Counted from the stretch's first letter, positions 8,126-16,766 are shown. The stretch: 45,840 bases of DNA from an uncultured Flavobacteriales bacterium (GCA_913062955.1 CAJXZP010000025.1:1-45840), one strand, 5' to 3'. The notes: generated from the sequence alone by a model not told the origin. Made by a program: numbers and translations.

Positions 8126-8622
8126 TATCCTTTAAGTTTTTTTTTGAGTTCCTTTTTTATCCGATTGATTTTTACTCCGACATGAGTCACCGGAATACCA
8201 ACAATTTCTGAAATTTCTTGGTAGCTATGATTTTCTAAAACCAGACTAATTATTATTCTATGGTCTTCTTTTAGACGGGATATGGCTAAAAAAAGAAGCC
8301 CCATTTTATGGTCCATGGTTGCATAGGAATCCATAGGATCTTCGGAATCAAAATGTGTATGTTTCCATTGTTGGAGATGTTCATTCGTACGATTTCGTTT
8401 TTTTATTGAAAGGAGTGCCGTGTTCGTGGCGGTTTTATAAATCCATGTATTTATTTGACTCTCGTTTTTGAAAGAATCGAGATGTGTCCATACTTTAATG
8501 TACACTTCTTGGAATAAATCATCCGCTTCCATATCATTTCCAGAAAAAGCGAGGCATAACCGAAATATTTTGTCTTTGGAATCCTCATAAATACTTTTAA
8601 ATCTATGCGCCTTTGTGCTCAT
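8125..8622 (-). CDS. ECF-type RNA polymerase sigma factor
   Basis: This 165-residue protein has the two-domain layout of extracytoplasmic-function sigma factors. Region 2 contains MEADDLFQEVYIKVWTHLDSF (about 31-51) and INTWIYKTATNTALLSIKKR (about 57-76). Region 4 contains LKEDHRIIISLVLENHSYQEI and the helix-turn-helix IVGIPVTHVGVKINRIKKEL (about 140-160). It sits between a 62-residue membrane protein 10 bases upstream and the coupled four-helix membrane protein. This suggests response to an envelope signal, but the regulon is unknown. Confidence 0.9.
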   Translation of the reverse strand: MSTKAHRFKSIYEDSKDKIFRLCLAFSGNDMEADDLFQEVYIKVWTHLDSFKNESQINTWIYKTATNTALLSIKKRNRTNEHLQQWKHTHFDSEDPMDSYATMDHKMGLLFLAISRLKEDHRIIISLVLENHSYQEISEIVGIPVTHVGVKINRIKKELKKKLKG

Positions 8623-8632
8623 TCATACCGGT

Positions 8633-8821
8633 TTAATGGGTGTTGATTTGTTTGTTGAAATGGATCTGTTTTTGGATGGCCATTATGGCTAACCCTATAG
8701 CTAACCCCATGGTTATACCGAAAATAATATCATTTAATTGTAGATAGTATTGCGCTACCTGAACGGCCGAAATTAGTACTAAGCTGGATACAAAAAGGGC
8801 TTTTATTTTGGTATTTATCAT
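8633..8821 (-). CDS. Small two-helix membrane protein
   Basis: The 62-residue product has two hydrophobic segments (about residues 7-27 and 33-48) and a basic, polar tail. It is the first gene of the ECF sigma operon, 10 bases before the sigma gene on the same strand. The context and regular codon use suggest it is real. No family is recognised; a sensing or accessory role for the sigma system is conjecture. Confidence 0.6.
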   Translation of the reverse strand: MINTKIKALFVSSLVLISAVQVAQYYLQLNDIIFGITMGLAIGLAIMAIQKQIHFNKQINTH

Positions 8822-8929
8822 AATTCAATGTTTTTAAGAAGTACCCTTTAGATTACTGCAATATCAATTTATTACACTTTGGAAGTGATTTTTTTTTAAA
8901 AAATTACGGTCTTGAATATTTAGAGATGA

Positions 8930-9565
8930 TTAAAACGTATAACCCACAGAAACGGATAGTTTCATAAAAACGCCTGTGTCCTTGTAGCCTCTAAAATCAA
9001 ATCGTGCTCCCGATTGGCCATAATAATCTTCATAGTTCCCGTCAATTGTAGAGAGGTACACTCCGCCCCCAGCATCTAAGCGAAAAAAAACACGTGTGGT
9101 GGGGTGAAATGTAAATCCATATGCTACTGAGTTAGCATAAAAAAATTCCCTGGACTCATCGCTATAGGTTTGGTAGCCATTAACCTTTGGGTTGTAATAT
9201 GTTCCGTCCCATTTGTTCGTGTAAAACTGAAATGCCATCTCATATCTAAAAAACAAATCAAACCTTTTGTTGTAGGTAGGAATCGTGTAATAATAGTTCA
9301 ATGCGAACCCGGAAAGAGAAAGTTTTTTTGGGTTATTTGCCGCTTCGCTTGACCATAGGTGAATCAATGGAGCGGCCCTGAATTGATGGTTCTTGATGGT
9401 GGCCATGATTCCGAGTTGCATTTCTACCCGTTGTGAAATCCCGACCAAACTGTAGGTCATGCCCATATCGGTGGACCAACTAATTTTTTCTTGATCTTTT
9501 TCTTGGGCTTGCAGGTGAGTCATTAGTGCCACAAGAATCAAAAAGCTGGTCATTACTTTATACAT
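8930..9565 (-). CDS. Outer-membrane beta-barrel protein
   Basis: The 211 residues begin with a signal peptide (cleavage near LQAQ, about residue 21). They continue as alternating amphipathic strands rich in Tyr and Phe, ending in SVSVGYTF with a terminal Phe, the typical signature for barrel insertion. It is likely an 8- to 10-stranded barrel of unknown function. It starts five bases after the stop of the phosphatase-like gene upstream, so the two are almost certainly cotranscribed. Confidence 0.75.
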   Translation of the reverse strand: MYKVMTSFLILVALMTHLQAQEKDQEKISWSTDMGMTYSLVGISQRVEMQLGIMATIKNHQFRAAPLIHLWSSEAANNPKKLSLSGFALNYYYTIPTYNKRFDLFFRYEMAFQFYTNKWDGTYYNPKVNGYQTYSDESREFFYANSVAYGFTFHPTTRVFFRLDAGGGVYLSTIDGNYEDYYGQSGARFDFRGYKDTGVFMKLSVSVGYTF

Positions 9566-9570
9566 GCTGT

Positions 9571-10524
9571 TTATTTAAAAAGTTCGGTCATGACGTTTCC
9601 AGTCGTTTGTTTGGTTTTAAAACCTAGTAAAACACCAATAGTTGGAACAATATCAATTTGCTCTCTGAGTTGATTACGGATGATAAGATTGGAATGAAAA
9701 TCGGGCCCATAGGCAAAAAAGTTGATATGGGTACACCCGTGACATAAATCGCCATGGTCTTTAAATCCACTTGCAATTCCATCTAAGTGACGGCCATGAT
9801 CATTGGTCATAAATAAAGTAGTTTGGTTTCTGTAATGGGGTAAAGAGTCTACTAACGTTACAATTTTGTTGAGTAAGCTATCGGCAATCAATATATTCTG
9901 AAGGTAACTCTCCCAATTATTTTGATGCCCGGCTAGATCGGGACCACTCAGATTAATAAATAGCAAATTGGGTTGTTCGTGGGTCATCACCTCTTTAATC
10001 CGTTGGTAAGTGTCTACATCCAAACGATCAAGGGCATCCACTAAAGGGAGAAAGGAATTTCGCCAATCTACATTCGAGCTATTGGCCAACACGGATAGTT
10101 TTTCCTTGGCCGTAATGATCCATGCTTTTTCTGGTGGGTTTTGCGTAGCTGCTAACCAGTATTGCATAAAGGAAGGGTAACTGGGGTATTGTAACCCGTT
10201 GTTATTCATTAATTCATAAACTCCCGTAATGGTAGCTGTATGACCTGATATAGTTTGGGTATTTCCAAAATTGTAAAATTCTTGATTGATAATTCCTTTC
10301 GTGGCTAATTTAGATGCTTGATTAGGAATATAGGCTTTTTCAGGATGTCCCCAAGTTTCGCTATAACGTGCCCCGTCAATCATAACCACAACTATGTTTT
10401 TTGTTTTGTATGGGGTAGGGGTAATTTGGAAGGTGGTATCCAAATGTGTGTCACATCCATAAATCACTAGACCAATCAAAAGAATAATACTGGAATAGAA
10501 AAGGTATAGTTTCCGTTTATACAT
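9571..10524 (-). CDS. Alkaline-phosphatase-superfamily lipoprotein (phosphodiesterase/sulfatase-like)
   Basis: The signal peptide ends in LVIYGCD, a lipobox (Cys about residue 24). The metal-site pattern of the superfamily is present: VVVMIDGARYSETWG (about 45-59), FGNTQTISGHTATITG (about 87-103, with the likely nucleophile Thr/Ser region), INLSGPDLAGHQNNW (about 190-204), and TNDHGRHLDG followed by KDHGDLCHG (about 238-260). These Asp/His clusters would bind two zinc or similar ions. The substrate (phosphodiester, phosphate or sulfate ester) cannot be decided. It is a periplasmic or outer-membrane lipoprotein and is operonic with the barrel gene downstream. Confidence 0.85.
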   Translation of the reverse strand: MYKRKLYLFYSSIILLIGLVIYGCDTHLDTTFQITPTPYKTKNIVVVMIDGARYSETWGHPEKAYIPNQASKLATKGIINQEFYNFGNTQTISGHTATITGVYELMNNNGLQYPSYPSFMQYWLAATQNPPEKAWIITAKEKLSVLANSSNVDWRNSFLPLVDALDRLDVDTYQRIKEVMTHEQPNLLFINLSGPDLAGHQNNWESYLQNILIADSLLNKIVTLVDSLPHYRNQTTLFMTNDHGRHLDGIASGFKDHGDLCHGCTHINFFAYGPDFHSNLIIRNQLREQIDIVPTIGVLLGFKTKQTTGNVMTELFK

Positions 10525-10600
10525 GTTTAAAAGATACTAGATAAATGGCAATAAATGCGCATTTTGAACCCTTAGCCGGTATGGACTGTTTTGTAAGTCG

Positions 10601-11290
10601 TTATCTTTTCTTTTTTGTTCGTTTCTTTAGGATGGGTTCATCTTGGATCCAAGGTCCACTAGAAACAATTTTTCCACGTTTATTATACAAAACACCCTCC
10701 CCATGACGGAAGTTGTCTTTCCAGTTTCCTTTATATATATCACCCGTAGCAAATGTGTAAATTCCATATCCAGTACGGAAACCAGCTAGGTAGTGCCCTT
10801 CATAAATATCCCCGTTTTTCCAGTAATAGATGCCTTCTCCGTTTCGTCTGTTATTAACCCATTCGCCTTCATAAAATCCTTTTTTCTCAAATATTGCAAA
10901 TCCAAAACCATGCGCTTTACCCTCTTTTACTTCTCCGATATAATCAATTTCAGCACCATCAAAATTGGTGATCTGGAGTATGCCTTTTACAATTTGAGTT
11001 ACCTCATGGAGTTCTTTGTTTTCCAGGTATGAAAGGGTGGGTGCTTGTGAAATTGATGGATCTAAAGGGGGTGTTTTAGAGGTGCTGTCCGATGTTTTGT
11101 AAGTGGAGTACCCTTCATCATATGGTTGCGTATCACCCGGGTTTTCGGTCAAAAGAGTAGCTGATTTCTCTTCAGATACATTTTTGGAATGCTCCTTTTT
11201 AAAGGGGGAATTAAATAGGATGACGGATCCTAATAGGAGTCCCATTAATATATAATGAAGGAGGTCTAACTTTTTTGGCATCGTTGACAT
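10601..11290 (-). CDS. Membrane-anchored MORN-repeat protein
   Basis: An N-terminal hydrophobic helix (about residues 10-25) is followed by a Ser/Thr-rich linker and then three to four MORN repeats (about 120-215): YIGEVKEGKAHGFGFAIFEK, YEGEWVNNRRNGEGIYYW, YEGHYLAGFRTGYGIYTF, YKGNWKDNFRHGEGVLYN. MORN repeats form beta-hairpin solenoids that bind lipids or proteins. The C-terminus is strongly basic (KKRTKKKR). An ATG three codons in (11281) is an equally possible start. It lies eight bases after the DUF2490 gene, in the same operon. Confidence 0.8.
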   Translation of the reverse strand: MSTMPKKLDLLHYILMGLLLGSVILFNSPFKKEHSKNVSEEKSATLLTENPGDTQPYDEGYSTYKTSDSTSKTPPLDPSISQAPTLSYLENKELHEVTQIVKGILQITNFDGAEIDYIGEVKEGKAHGFGFAIFEKKGFYEGEWVNNRRNGEGIYYWKNGDIYEGHYLAGFRTGYGIYTFATGDIYKGNWKDNFRHGEGVLYNKRGKIVSSGPWIQDEPILKKRTKKKR

Positions 11291-11298
11291 TTAGAGGA

Positions 11299-12105
11299 TT
11301 AATAACCCAGATTGACTTTTGGTACTTTGTTTTCTGATTTCCGTCCATCCAACCCGACATATACGTTGAAACGAAAAACATGACTGGTTCGGTATTCGTA
11401 TCCTGTTGATTTTTGACCTAGAGTCCACATATGACCGACAAAGAAAGTAACACTTGGATTCAATACATATCCAAAACCATTGTACGTACGAAAATCTTCA
11501 AAAGGATTGAAAACAATGGATTTACCGGAGTGCATGAAAATTTCGGCACTGGGCGAAAAATAGAGCGTGTTCACTTCAATTCTTCGTGTGTTGATAGGAA
11601 TGTAAGCAAAGAACTTATACCGGTAACGATTGGTGTAATCATAGTCCGACCCTACATCGTTTTTCTTTTTCCAACGATGTTCAAAACGGAATTGGTTCAC
11701 CAACTTTACCCTTCCTATATAGGGTGATTTAAATACCCATTGCGACCATATTCGTGGTTCTAAAGTATACGGTTCATAAGCTGAATTCCCAGGCTCTGGA
11801 GTGTAGTTTACAATAAGTGCGGGACCAATAACAGCTTCTATGTTTTTAGTGAAAAAAATATTTAAACCGGCTCTGTTATAAAATTGACGAGGACGACCTA
11901 CAAAGGACGTGACATTGTTTAATGCATTTCGAGCCCGGTAATGATGTTCTGCATAATAACCCAATTTGTCATTGATTCGGACCTTCAAATATAAACCAGC
12001 CCAAATACCTGTTTCTTCTAGATTTACACTTGAACTGGTTTGGGCAACGTGGACAAATGGAGTTAGAAAATATAAAATGAATAGAATAGTTAGTTTTTTC
12101 CCCAT
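11299..12105 (-). CDS. DUF2490-family outer-membrane protein
   Basis: A signal peptide (MGKKLTILFILYFLTPF) precedes about 250 residues of amphipathic strands with the DUF2490 hallmarks: GIWAGLYLKVRINDKLGYYA, RNALNNVTSFVGRPRQFYNR, and RVKLVNQFRFEHRW. The family is predicted to form an outer-membrane barrel of unknown function. I use the ATG at 12105 because the upstream extension (to 12144) would place 13 polar residues before the signal peptide. It is first in a minus-strand cluster with the MORN, phosphatase and barrel genes. A perfect -7 box lies at 12184-12191. Confidence 0.8.
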   Translation of the reverse strand: MGKKLTILFILYFLTPFVHVAQTSSSVNLEETGIWAGLYLKVRINDKLGYYAEHHYRARNALNNVTSFVGRPRQFYNRAGLNIFFTKNIEAVIGPALIVNYTPEPGNSAYEPYTLEPRIWSQWVFKSPYIGRVKLVNQFRFEHRWKKKNDVGSDYDYTNRYRYKFFAYIPINTRRIEVNTLYFSPSAEIFMHSGKSIVFNPFEDFRTYNGFGYVLNPSVTFFVGHMWTLGQKSTGYEYRTSHVFRFNVYVGLDGRKSENKVPKVNLGY

Positions 12106-12183
12106 AGTTTGAAATGCGCAATTCGTTCCACTAATATATGACAATAAGAGGATGTGTGATTACCTCATAAGTGGAAGTACGTG

Positions 12184-12191
12184 CAAATTTA
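12184..12191 (-). promoter_or_regulatory. -7 box upstream of the DUF2490 operon
   Basis: TAAATTTG on the minus strand matches TAnnTTTG and would give a leader of roughly 70 bases. It lies in the ~370-base gap between divergent genes (12,106-12,476), which otherwise shows no gene. On the plus strand a second perfect box, TATTTTTG at 12426-12433, lies 44 bases before the DUF3667 gene. Confidence 0.45.
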
Positions 12192-12476
12192 CACTTCCCA
12201 TTTGGAGTTTTCATTGACTTTTAAGGATAGGGCCATGATGAATTGGAAAATACTTAGCCATTTGTTTCAGTGGGGGGTAAAATACGGGCAGTTTTAAACA
12301 AACTATGAATGGTCACTTTGTAAGAGTACATGGCGGATTCCATGTTCAAATCGTTTTATTCCTCCCGATATGCTTTTATTGTAAAGGAGTTAAGGGTAAT
12401 TAATATTCTGCCTTACAAAAAGCCTTATTTTTGAGCCTATAGGTAAATTGGTGAATACCCAGAATAATTGAATGAA

Positions 12477-13445
12477 ATGAGTAAAGAATTGGCTAGCCTT
12501 GAAAAGGATGAATCTTTAGAATGTAAAAATTGTGGCCAAGTACTTAACGGAAATTACTGTCCAGAATGTGGCCAATCCGTAAAGAATTTTGACAAACCTT
12601 TCCGATTTATTATTGCCGATTTTGCCGGGAATATATTTGCTTTCGATTCTCGTATTTTAAATACGCTGAAAGCAATTTTAATTCAGCCGGGGCAGTTGGC
12701 CAACGACATTACCCATGGCCGAAGAGCTAGATATATGCCGCCATTTCGATTTTATATTTTCGTTAGCTTTTTGTTTTTTCTATTGTTGAATTATACCTCC
12801 AATGGGTTTGAGGATTTTAATATAGGGAAGCAAGAAGACTCATTAGCTTTAGTGGCGGATTCAACTTCAGGAATACCAACGTTATCTGTGGAAATTTCAG
12901 ATACGTCACATTCACTATTTGATAATCTGAATGGCATTGAAATACCCGCAAAACCAAATTCCAAACTGACGGATTCCTTGTGGAGTAGCCCTATTCGATT
13001 TTCGGAGGATGTGGAGATAGATTTCAAGGATGTATTGGAGCATAAAGATTTGTATTGGGCCAAATTTTTAGGTAATATTTCTACCTCCATGTTTTTTCTC
13101 ATGCCTTGGTATGGGTTTTTATTATGGGTGTTTTTTAGGAAGACATATAAATACTATTTAGGGCACCTAGTGTTGGCTATTAATCAACATATCTTTAGTT
13201 ACTTGATATTTATTGTGATCCTATTTATTGGGATGATGTTCCCAAATAAAACCGCTTCGTATGAAAACTACTTGATTTGGGTTTTACCTATTTATTTTGT
13301 CATTGGAGCTCGAAAACTATATGGTCGGAAATGGACGACCACTTTAATGCGGATGTCGGTAATTGGTTTTTTGTATGTCATGCTATTAGTGGTGGTCATT
13401 GTTGGAGCCACCTTCCTATCTATGGTTAAGGATGTTGGGAGTTGA
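12477..13445 (+). CDS. DUF3667-family membrane protein with N-terminal zinc ribbon
   Basis: The product starts MSKELASLEKDESLECKNCG. A zinc ribbon CKNCG…CPECGQ (about residues 16-33) precedes the DUF3667 segment FRFIIADFAGNIFAFDSRIL…HGRRARYMPPFRFYIFVSFL (about 43-105). One hydrophobic span follows there, then four more near the C-terminus (about 200-320). Between them lies an acidic, Ser/Thr-rich loop. The ATG at 12477 is preferred over an in-frame TTG at 12468. The family is common in Bacteroidota and has no established function. Confidence 0.85.
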   Translation: MSKELASLEKDESLECKNCGQVLNGNYCPECGQSVKNFDKPFRFIIADFAGNIFAFDSRILNTLKAILIQPGQLANDITHGRRARYMPPFRFYIFVSFLFFLLLNYTSNGFEDFNIGKQEDSLALVADSTSGIPTLSVEISDTSHSLFDNLNGIEIPAKPNSKLTDSLWSSPIRFSEDVEIDFKDVLEHKDLYWAKFLGNISTSMFFLMPWYGFLLWVFFRKTYKYYLGHLVLAINQHIFSYLIFIVILFIGMMFPNKTASYENYLIWVLPIYFVIGARKLYGRKWTTTLMRMSVIGFLYVMLLVVVIVGATFLSMVKDVGS

Positions 13446-13575
13446 TGGTTTCAGGTCTGAAGAGGTAAGTTTGAGAAACCGAAAAATTAAATCTCTCAAT
13501 TTGCAATTTCTAGGGGATGGATAGTTCTAAAAAGGTAATTATCCCAAATAGAAATTAGTACAAACTACTACCGTA

Positions 13576-13989
13576 TTAACTTGGTAAATGGTCCTTTTCT
13601 AATTGCTCTCGGGTAGATGACACCAATAATTCTCTATGGTTGTTGGCTTGGTCCAAAAAGTCTTGATTGGCTTCCGTATCTGTATCAAACGTTCCTCCCC
13701 AAACAATCATTTCTATCATAAGGGGAAGTAAGGCGATTCCTTTAGGAGTAAGGCTATATTTTATACGGGATTTTTTTACGCTATCGGCTTCTTTTTTAAT
13801 AATACCTGATTCTTCTAATTGCTTTAATCGGTCTCCCAATACACTGGTGGAAACATTTTCATTGGACTCAAAAAACTCGTTGTAATGCCTTTTGTCTTTA
13901 AACATTAAATCTCGAATAATAAGGAGAGTCCATTTATCCCCAAAATGCTCTAAAGAAAAATTTATCGGACAGTGAGAACGCATTTTCAT
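13576..13989 (-). CDS. HxlR-family winged-helix transcriptional regulator
   Basis: The 137 residues match HxlR/MarR-like regulators: CPINFSLEHFGDKWTLLIIR (about 7-26, with the conserved N-terminal Cys), LGDRLKQLEESGIIKKE (recognition region, about 52-68), KIKYSLTPKG-like RIKYSLTPKGIALLPLM, and a C-terminal MIVWGGTF. The Cys suggests redox or electrophile sensing, as in HypR/YodB, but this is by family analogy. It is divergent from a SnoaL-like gene across 107 bases containing a palindrome that may be its operator. The -7 box TATATTTG (13994-14001, minus) ends four bases before the ATG. Confidence 0.9.
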   Translation of the reverse strand: MKMRSHCPINFSLEHFGDKWTLLIIRDLMFKDKRHYNEFFESNENVSTSVLGDRLKQLEESGIIKKEADSVKKSRIKYSLTPKGIALLPLMIEMIVWGGTFDTDTEANQDFLDQANNHRELLVSSTREQLEKDHLPS

Positions 13990-14015
13990 GGTGCAAATAT
14001 AAAAATATATTTTTT

Positions 14016-14073
14016 ATTTAACTTGCATATTCGAAGTTAATATCTAATTTCGCTTCGGAATTCCAAGTTAAAT
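14016..14073. promoter_or_regulatory. Interrupted palindrome between HxlR and SnoaL-like genes (operator candidate)
   Basis: ATTTAACTTG (14016-14025) and CAAGTTAAAT (14064-14073) are a perfect 10-base inverted repeat. A third copy of the core, GAAGTTAA, lies at 14033-14040. The spacing of about four helical turns and the position between divergent promoters suit HxlR dimers that repress both genes. Confidence 0.5.
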
Positions 14074-14096
14074 AGTAATCATCAAAAATTGAAAAA

Positions 14097-14465
14097 ATGC
14101 AAAAATCAACAATGGAAATTTTTCAAGCCTTTGGAAAAGGCTTAATGTCAGGAACAGATTCATGGAAAGAATTAGTCTCAGAAAATGTAACTTTTAATGG
14201 TCCTGTGGATCAGGTAAACGGAATAGAAGCTTTTGCAAAATTAAATGCCAATTTTATGCCCATGGTTAGAGGTAATGAAATGATACGAGCAGTTGAAGCC
14301 GGAGATTTTTTAATTACTCAGATGCAGATGAAGGTAGAAATGCCAACGGGTAAAATTATTGAACTGGATATGAGCGAGTGGTATGAGATGAAGGAAGGGA
14401 AAATTCAACACATCAAAATATATTATGATGCAGACGAATTTAGAAAGGAAATGCAAGTTGCATAA
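14097..14465 (+). CDS. SnoaL-like / NTF2-fold protein
   Basis: The 122-residue protein has the order of an NTF2-like cone fold: an N-terminal helix (IFQAFGKGLMSGTDSWKELV), then VTFNGPVDQVNGIEAFAKLN, and closing strands MPTGKIIELDMSEWYEMKEG and KIQHIKIYYD. Such proteins are small hydrolases, isomerases or ligand binders. It is the likely target of the divergent HxlR regulator and is closed by a strong terminator. The substrate is unknown. Confidence 0.8.
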   Translation: MQKSTMEIFQAFGKGLMSGTDSWKELVSENVTFNGPVDQVNGIEAFAKLNANFMPMVRGNEMIRAVEAGDFLITQMQMKVEMPTGKIIELDMSEWYEMKEGKIQHIKIYYDADEFRKEMQVA

Positions 14466-14471
14466 CCTATT

Positions 14472-14503
14472 AGGGCGAGCTGAGAAGCTCGCCCTATATT
14501 TTT
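14472..14503 (+). terminator. Rho-independent terminator of the SnoaL-like gene
   Basis: Perfect 10-base arms AGGGCGAGCT (14472-14481) and AGCTCGCCCT (14486-14495) with a GAGA loop, followed by ATA and a run of T. Confidence 0.9.
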
Positions 14504-15010
14504 TTTAATAAACGTGAAGATGAAAGAATCAATATTATTGAGATTAGGGTGGTAACGCACAATAATTTTTTTTGAAAAAAGAGAGGCTATTTTAGGTTAC
14601 GAAGAATTCTTTTTACCGAAGGCTTTAATATAAGCTACGATATTTTTGAACAAGCCATAGGGAAGGCCCAAATTTCCGAAGCAAACCGGGTTCCAAATTA
14701 ATTTTTAATGCTGACCTCTTTCCAAAAGGGAAATTAGGTAAATATATGTTCCATAAGTGTTACCAAGGAGCCATTGAAAATAGGAATATTTAACTCGAAA
14801 CGAGAAATACCAAAGACACAATTACATAAATGTGGTGTGTATACATGGGGATGCCTCCTAAAGAGGAATGGGGTCTAAACCACTTGTTTTATAGTTTTTC
14901 TAATTCTGTTTATTAACGTAATTGAACAGTAATGATAGGTTGACCCACAGGTTGTTTTTAATTTTGAAAACCTGTGACGGAGAGTAACAAGGGCCGTTTT
15001 TTATTTTCCT
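14504..15010. other. 500-base gap with fragments of a possible dead gene
   Basis: No intact frame is present. On the plus strand, short coding-like runs follow one another in different frames, such as GFNISYDIFEQAIGKAQISE (about 14,618-14,680) and FPKGKLGKYMFHKCYQGAIE (about 14,720-14,780). This suggests a plus-strand relic with several frameshifts. I cannot name the family. Confidence 0.3.
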
Positions 15011-16579
15011 CTAAGCCTCTTGCATTTGTTGTTGAAACGTAATTTCGATAAATTCTGAAGGTCGAATTATGGCGACTTGAATGCTAACCTTCATTATTCC
15101 ATTCAAAATATCATGATCCGTCATTGTGCTGCCTAGACCAATACTTACCTTAAATGCTTCATTGGGTTTAGAACCAGCTAGTGCCCCTCGTTTCCAAAGA
15201 TCGTCCAAAAAGTGGGTGATCATCGATTTTAGGGTAGCCCAAGTATTTGCGTTGTTGGGCTCAAATACCTGGGCTTTCGTTGCTTCTTGAATGGATTTTT
15301 CTATGAAAATAGTCGTTCTTCGAACGTTAATATATCGCCAATCTGGTGAGTTTCCATCTAGGGTTCGAGCACCCCAAACGAGGTTTCCTCTACCTGTAAA
15401 TTCTCGTATGGCGTTAATTGATTTACCGTAAAGGGGCATGTTTAAATCGTCTTGTCCCATATTGTCAATGGTAACTGCGGGAGATAGGGTGCTTTGTATT
15501 TCTACATTGGATGGTGATTTCCAAACGCCACTTTTCGAATCTACCAAGGTAAATATTCCTGCTATAGCTGCACTAGGAGCCATTAAGTTCATTTGTTTTA
15601 AAATGCCCCCCAATATTAATAGGTACACCTTGCTTCGGGATTGAAGTATTAACTGAGCTTGATCTAGAGACATTTCCGGTTTTTCCGAAAAAGCAGAAAT
15701 CACCTTTGCCATTTCGGGGTCTAAAACCCCTTTGACATTGGTAAATTCAGTGGTTAATAACTGAGCTACCTGAGGATAAGAAGCTTCGTTAATATTCGCA
15801 TACGAAATCTCAGCCATGGAGTACACCGTAGTGTTTAACCACGGGTAATACGCAGCTGCGTAACTATTAAATTGGGATTGCTTGGGTGCTACACTCGCTC
15901 TAAATTGTTGTACGGAGGTGGTTCTCATAAGTGGCTCGGAAAACCCTCCGGGGATATCAAGGAGGGCCACTCTATTCTTCATACGCGCACAATGATTAAT
16001 CATTTCGCTCTGAAGCGCATAGGCGTTTAGGTACTTATCTTGTAAATACGTATCCGAAAAGGGATTTGCAGTAGGCTCATTAATTTCCATTAAATCTGGA
16101 ATAACCAACATAGTGGGTTCTGTTTCCTGTTCTAATAAAACAAGGGCATCCTTAAATTCGGTGGTATCTGTAATGGCATTTTTAGAATAATCATAGGAAC
16201 CAATACTCAGGATGTAACATTCACCACCTCCATTTTCATAAAAGAATTTTAGGCTACTGTACATTCTATAATTTATAGTGGTAGGAGCGAGGATATAGTC
16301 CTTTTCATGAAAACTAAAATGGTTAATTCTCTTGGAGGAATCATGAGTAGGGTCAATACCAAATTGTACTTGAGGGGCTTCGGTACCGAAAATCATATGG
16401 AACTCGGCCAAGGAGGATACCTTAACGGGGTGGGTCAATGCATTTTTTTCGTTAGTAAAAATTTGAGAAGTATAGCCAATAAATACAGGTATGTCAGTAG
16501 GTGCAGCTACAATAGATATTCCATAAGCATCTTGTTCTTGCGTATAAACTCCCGGTGTTTTCCTAGATGTTCTGACCAT
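15011..16579 (-). CDS. Contractile-tail sheath protein (phage/eCIS type), solitary
   Basis: The 522-residue protein starts MVRTSRKTPGVYTQEQDAYG, the classic sheath opening (PGVY.E). It continues with APTDIPVFIGYTS (about 30-42) and VSSLAEFHMIFG (about 55-66). The C-terminal sheath domain contains FTGRGNLVWGARTLDGN, YINVRRTTIFIEKSIQEATK, VFEPNNANTW and a final strand IRPSEFIEITFQQQ. Sheath subunits polymerise and contract to drive an inner tube. The ATG at 16579 replaces an upstream in-frame start because the PGVY motif normally lies within the first 15 residues. No tube, baseplate, spike or AAA+ gene is visible nearby, so it is either an orphan or works with a locus elsewhere. Confidence 0.88.
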   Translation of the reverse strand: MVRTSRKTPGVYTQEQDAYGISIVAAPTDIPVFIGYTSQIFTNEKNALTHPVKVSSLAEFHMIFGTEAPQVQFGIDPTHDSSKRINHFSFHEKDYILAPTTINYRMYSSLKFFYENGGGECYILSIGSYDYSKNAITDTTEFKDALVLLEQETEPTMLVIPDLMEINEPTANPFSDTYLQDKYLNAYALQSEMINHCARMKNRVALLDIPGGFSEPLMRTTSVQQFRASVAPKQSQFNSYAAAYYPWLNTTVYSMAEISYANINEASYPQVAQLLTTEFTNVKGVLDPEMAKVISAFSEKPEMSLDQAQLILQSRSKVYLLILGGILKQMNLMAPSAAIAGIFTLVDSKSGVWKSPSNVEIQSTLSPAVTIDNMGQDDLNMPLYGKSINAIREFTGRGNLVWGARTLDGNSPDWRYINVRRTTIFIEKSIQEATKAQVFEPNNANTWATLKSMITHFLDDLWKRGALAGSKPNEAFKVSIGLGSTMTDHDILNGIMKVSIQVAIIRPSEFIEITFQQQMQEA

Positions 16580-16747
16580 GTTTTTCGACTTAATTAATAC
16601 TATCTTATGGTATTCACTGTTCAAAACTCCAAGACGCATAACCCAGGCATTGAATTTATCGAAAGTACGGTTTAGGAGAAAAAAATAAATGAGTAAAATT
16701 ACCTGTTATAAATCCTGCTTATCCATTGAAATACAGATGTGTATTAA

Positions 16748-16766
16748 AGTGAATTTGAAATTCACT
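16748..16766. repeat. Short palindrome upstream of the sheath gene
   Basis: AGTGAATT and AATTCACT flank TGA, a near-perfect operator-like palindrome between the sheath gene and the GldM-like pseudogene. Its function is unknown. Confidence 0.35.

Noticed and set aside
15011-16579. A prophage around the sheath gene
   Set aside because: No capsid, terminase, integrase, tube or lysis gene nearby; neighbours are chromosomal-type genes.
16307-16597. Frame antisense to the sheath gene
   Set aside because: No recognisable domain; explained by the codon pattern of the sheath gene on the other strand.
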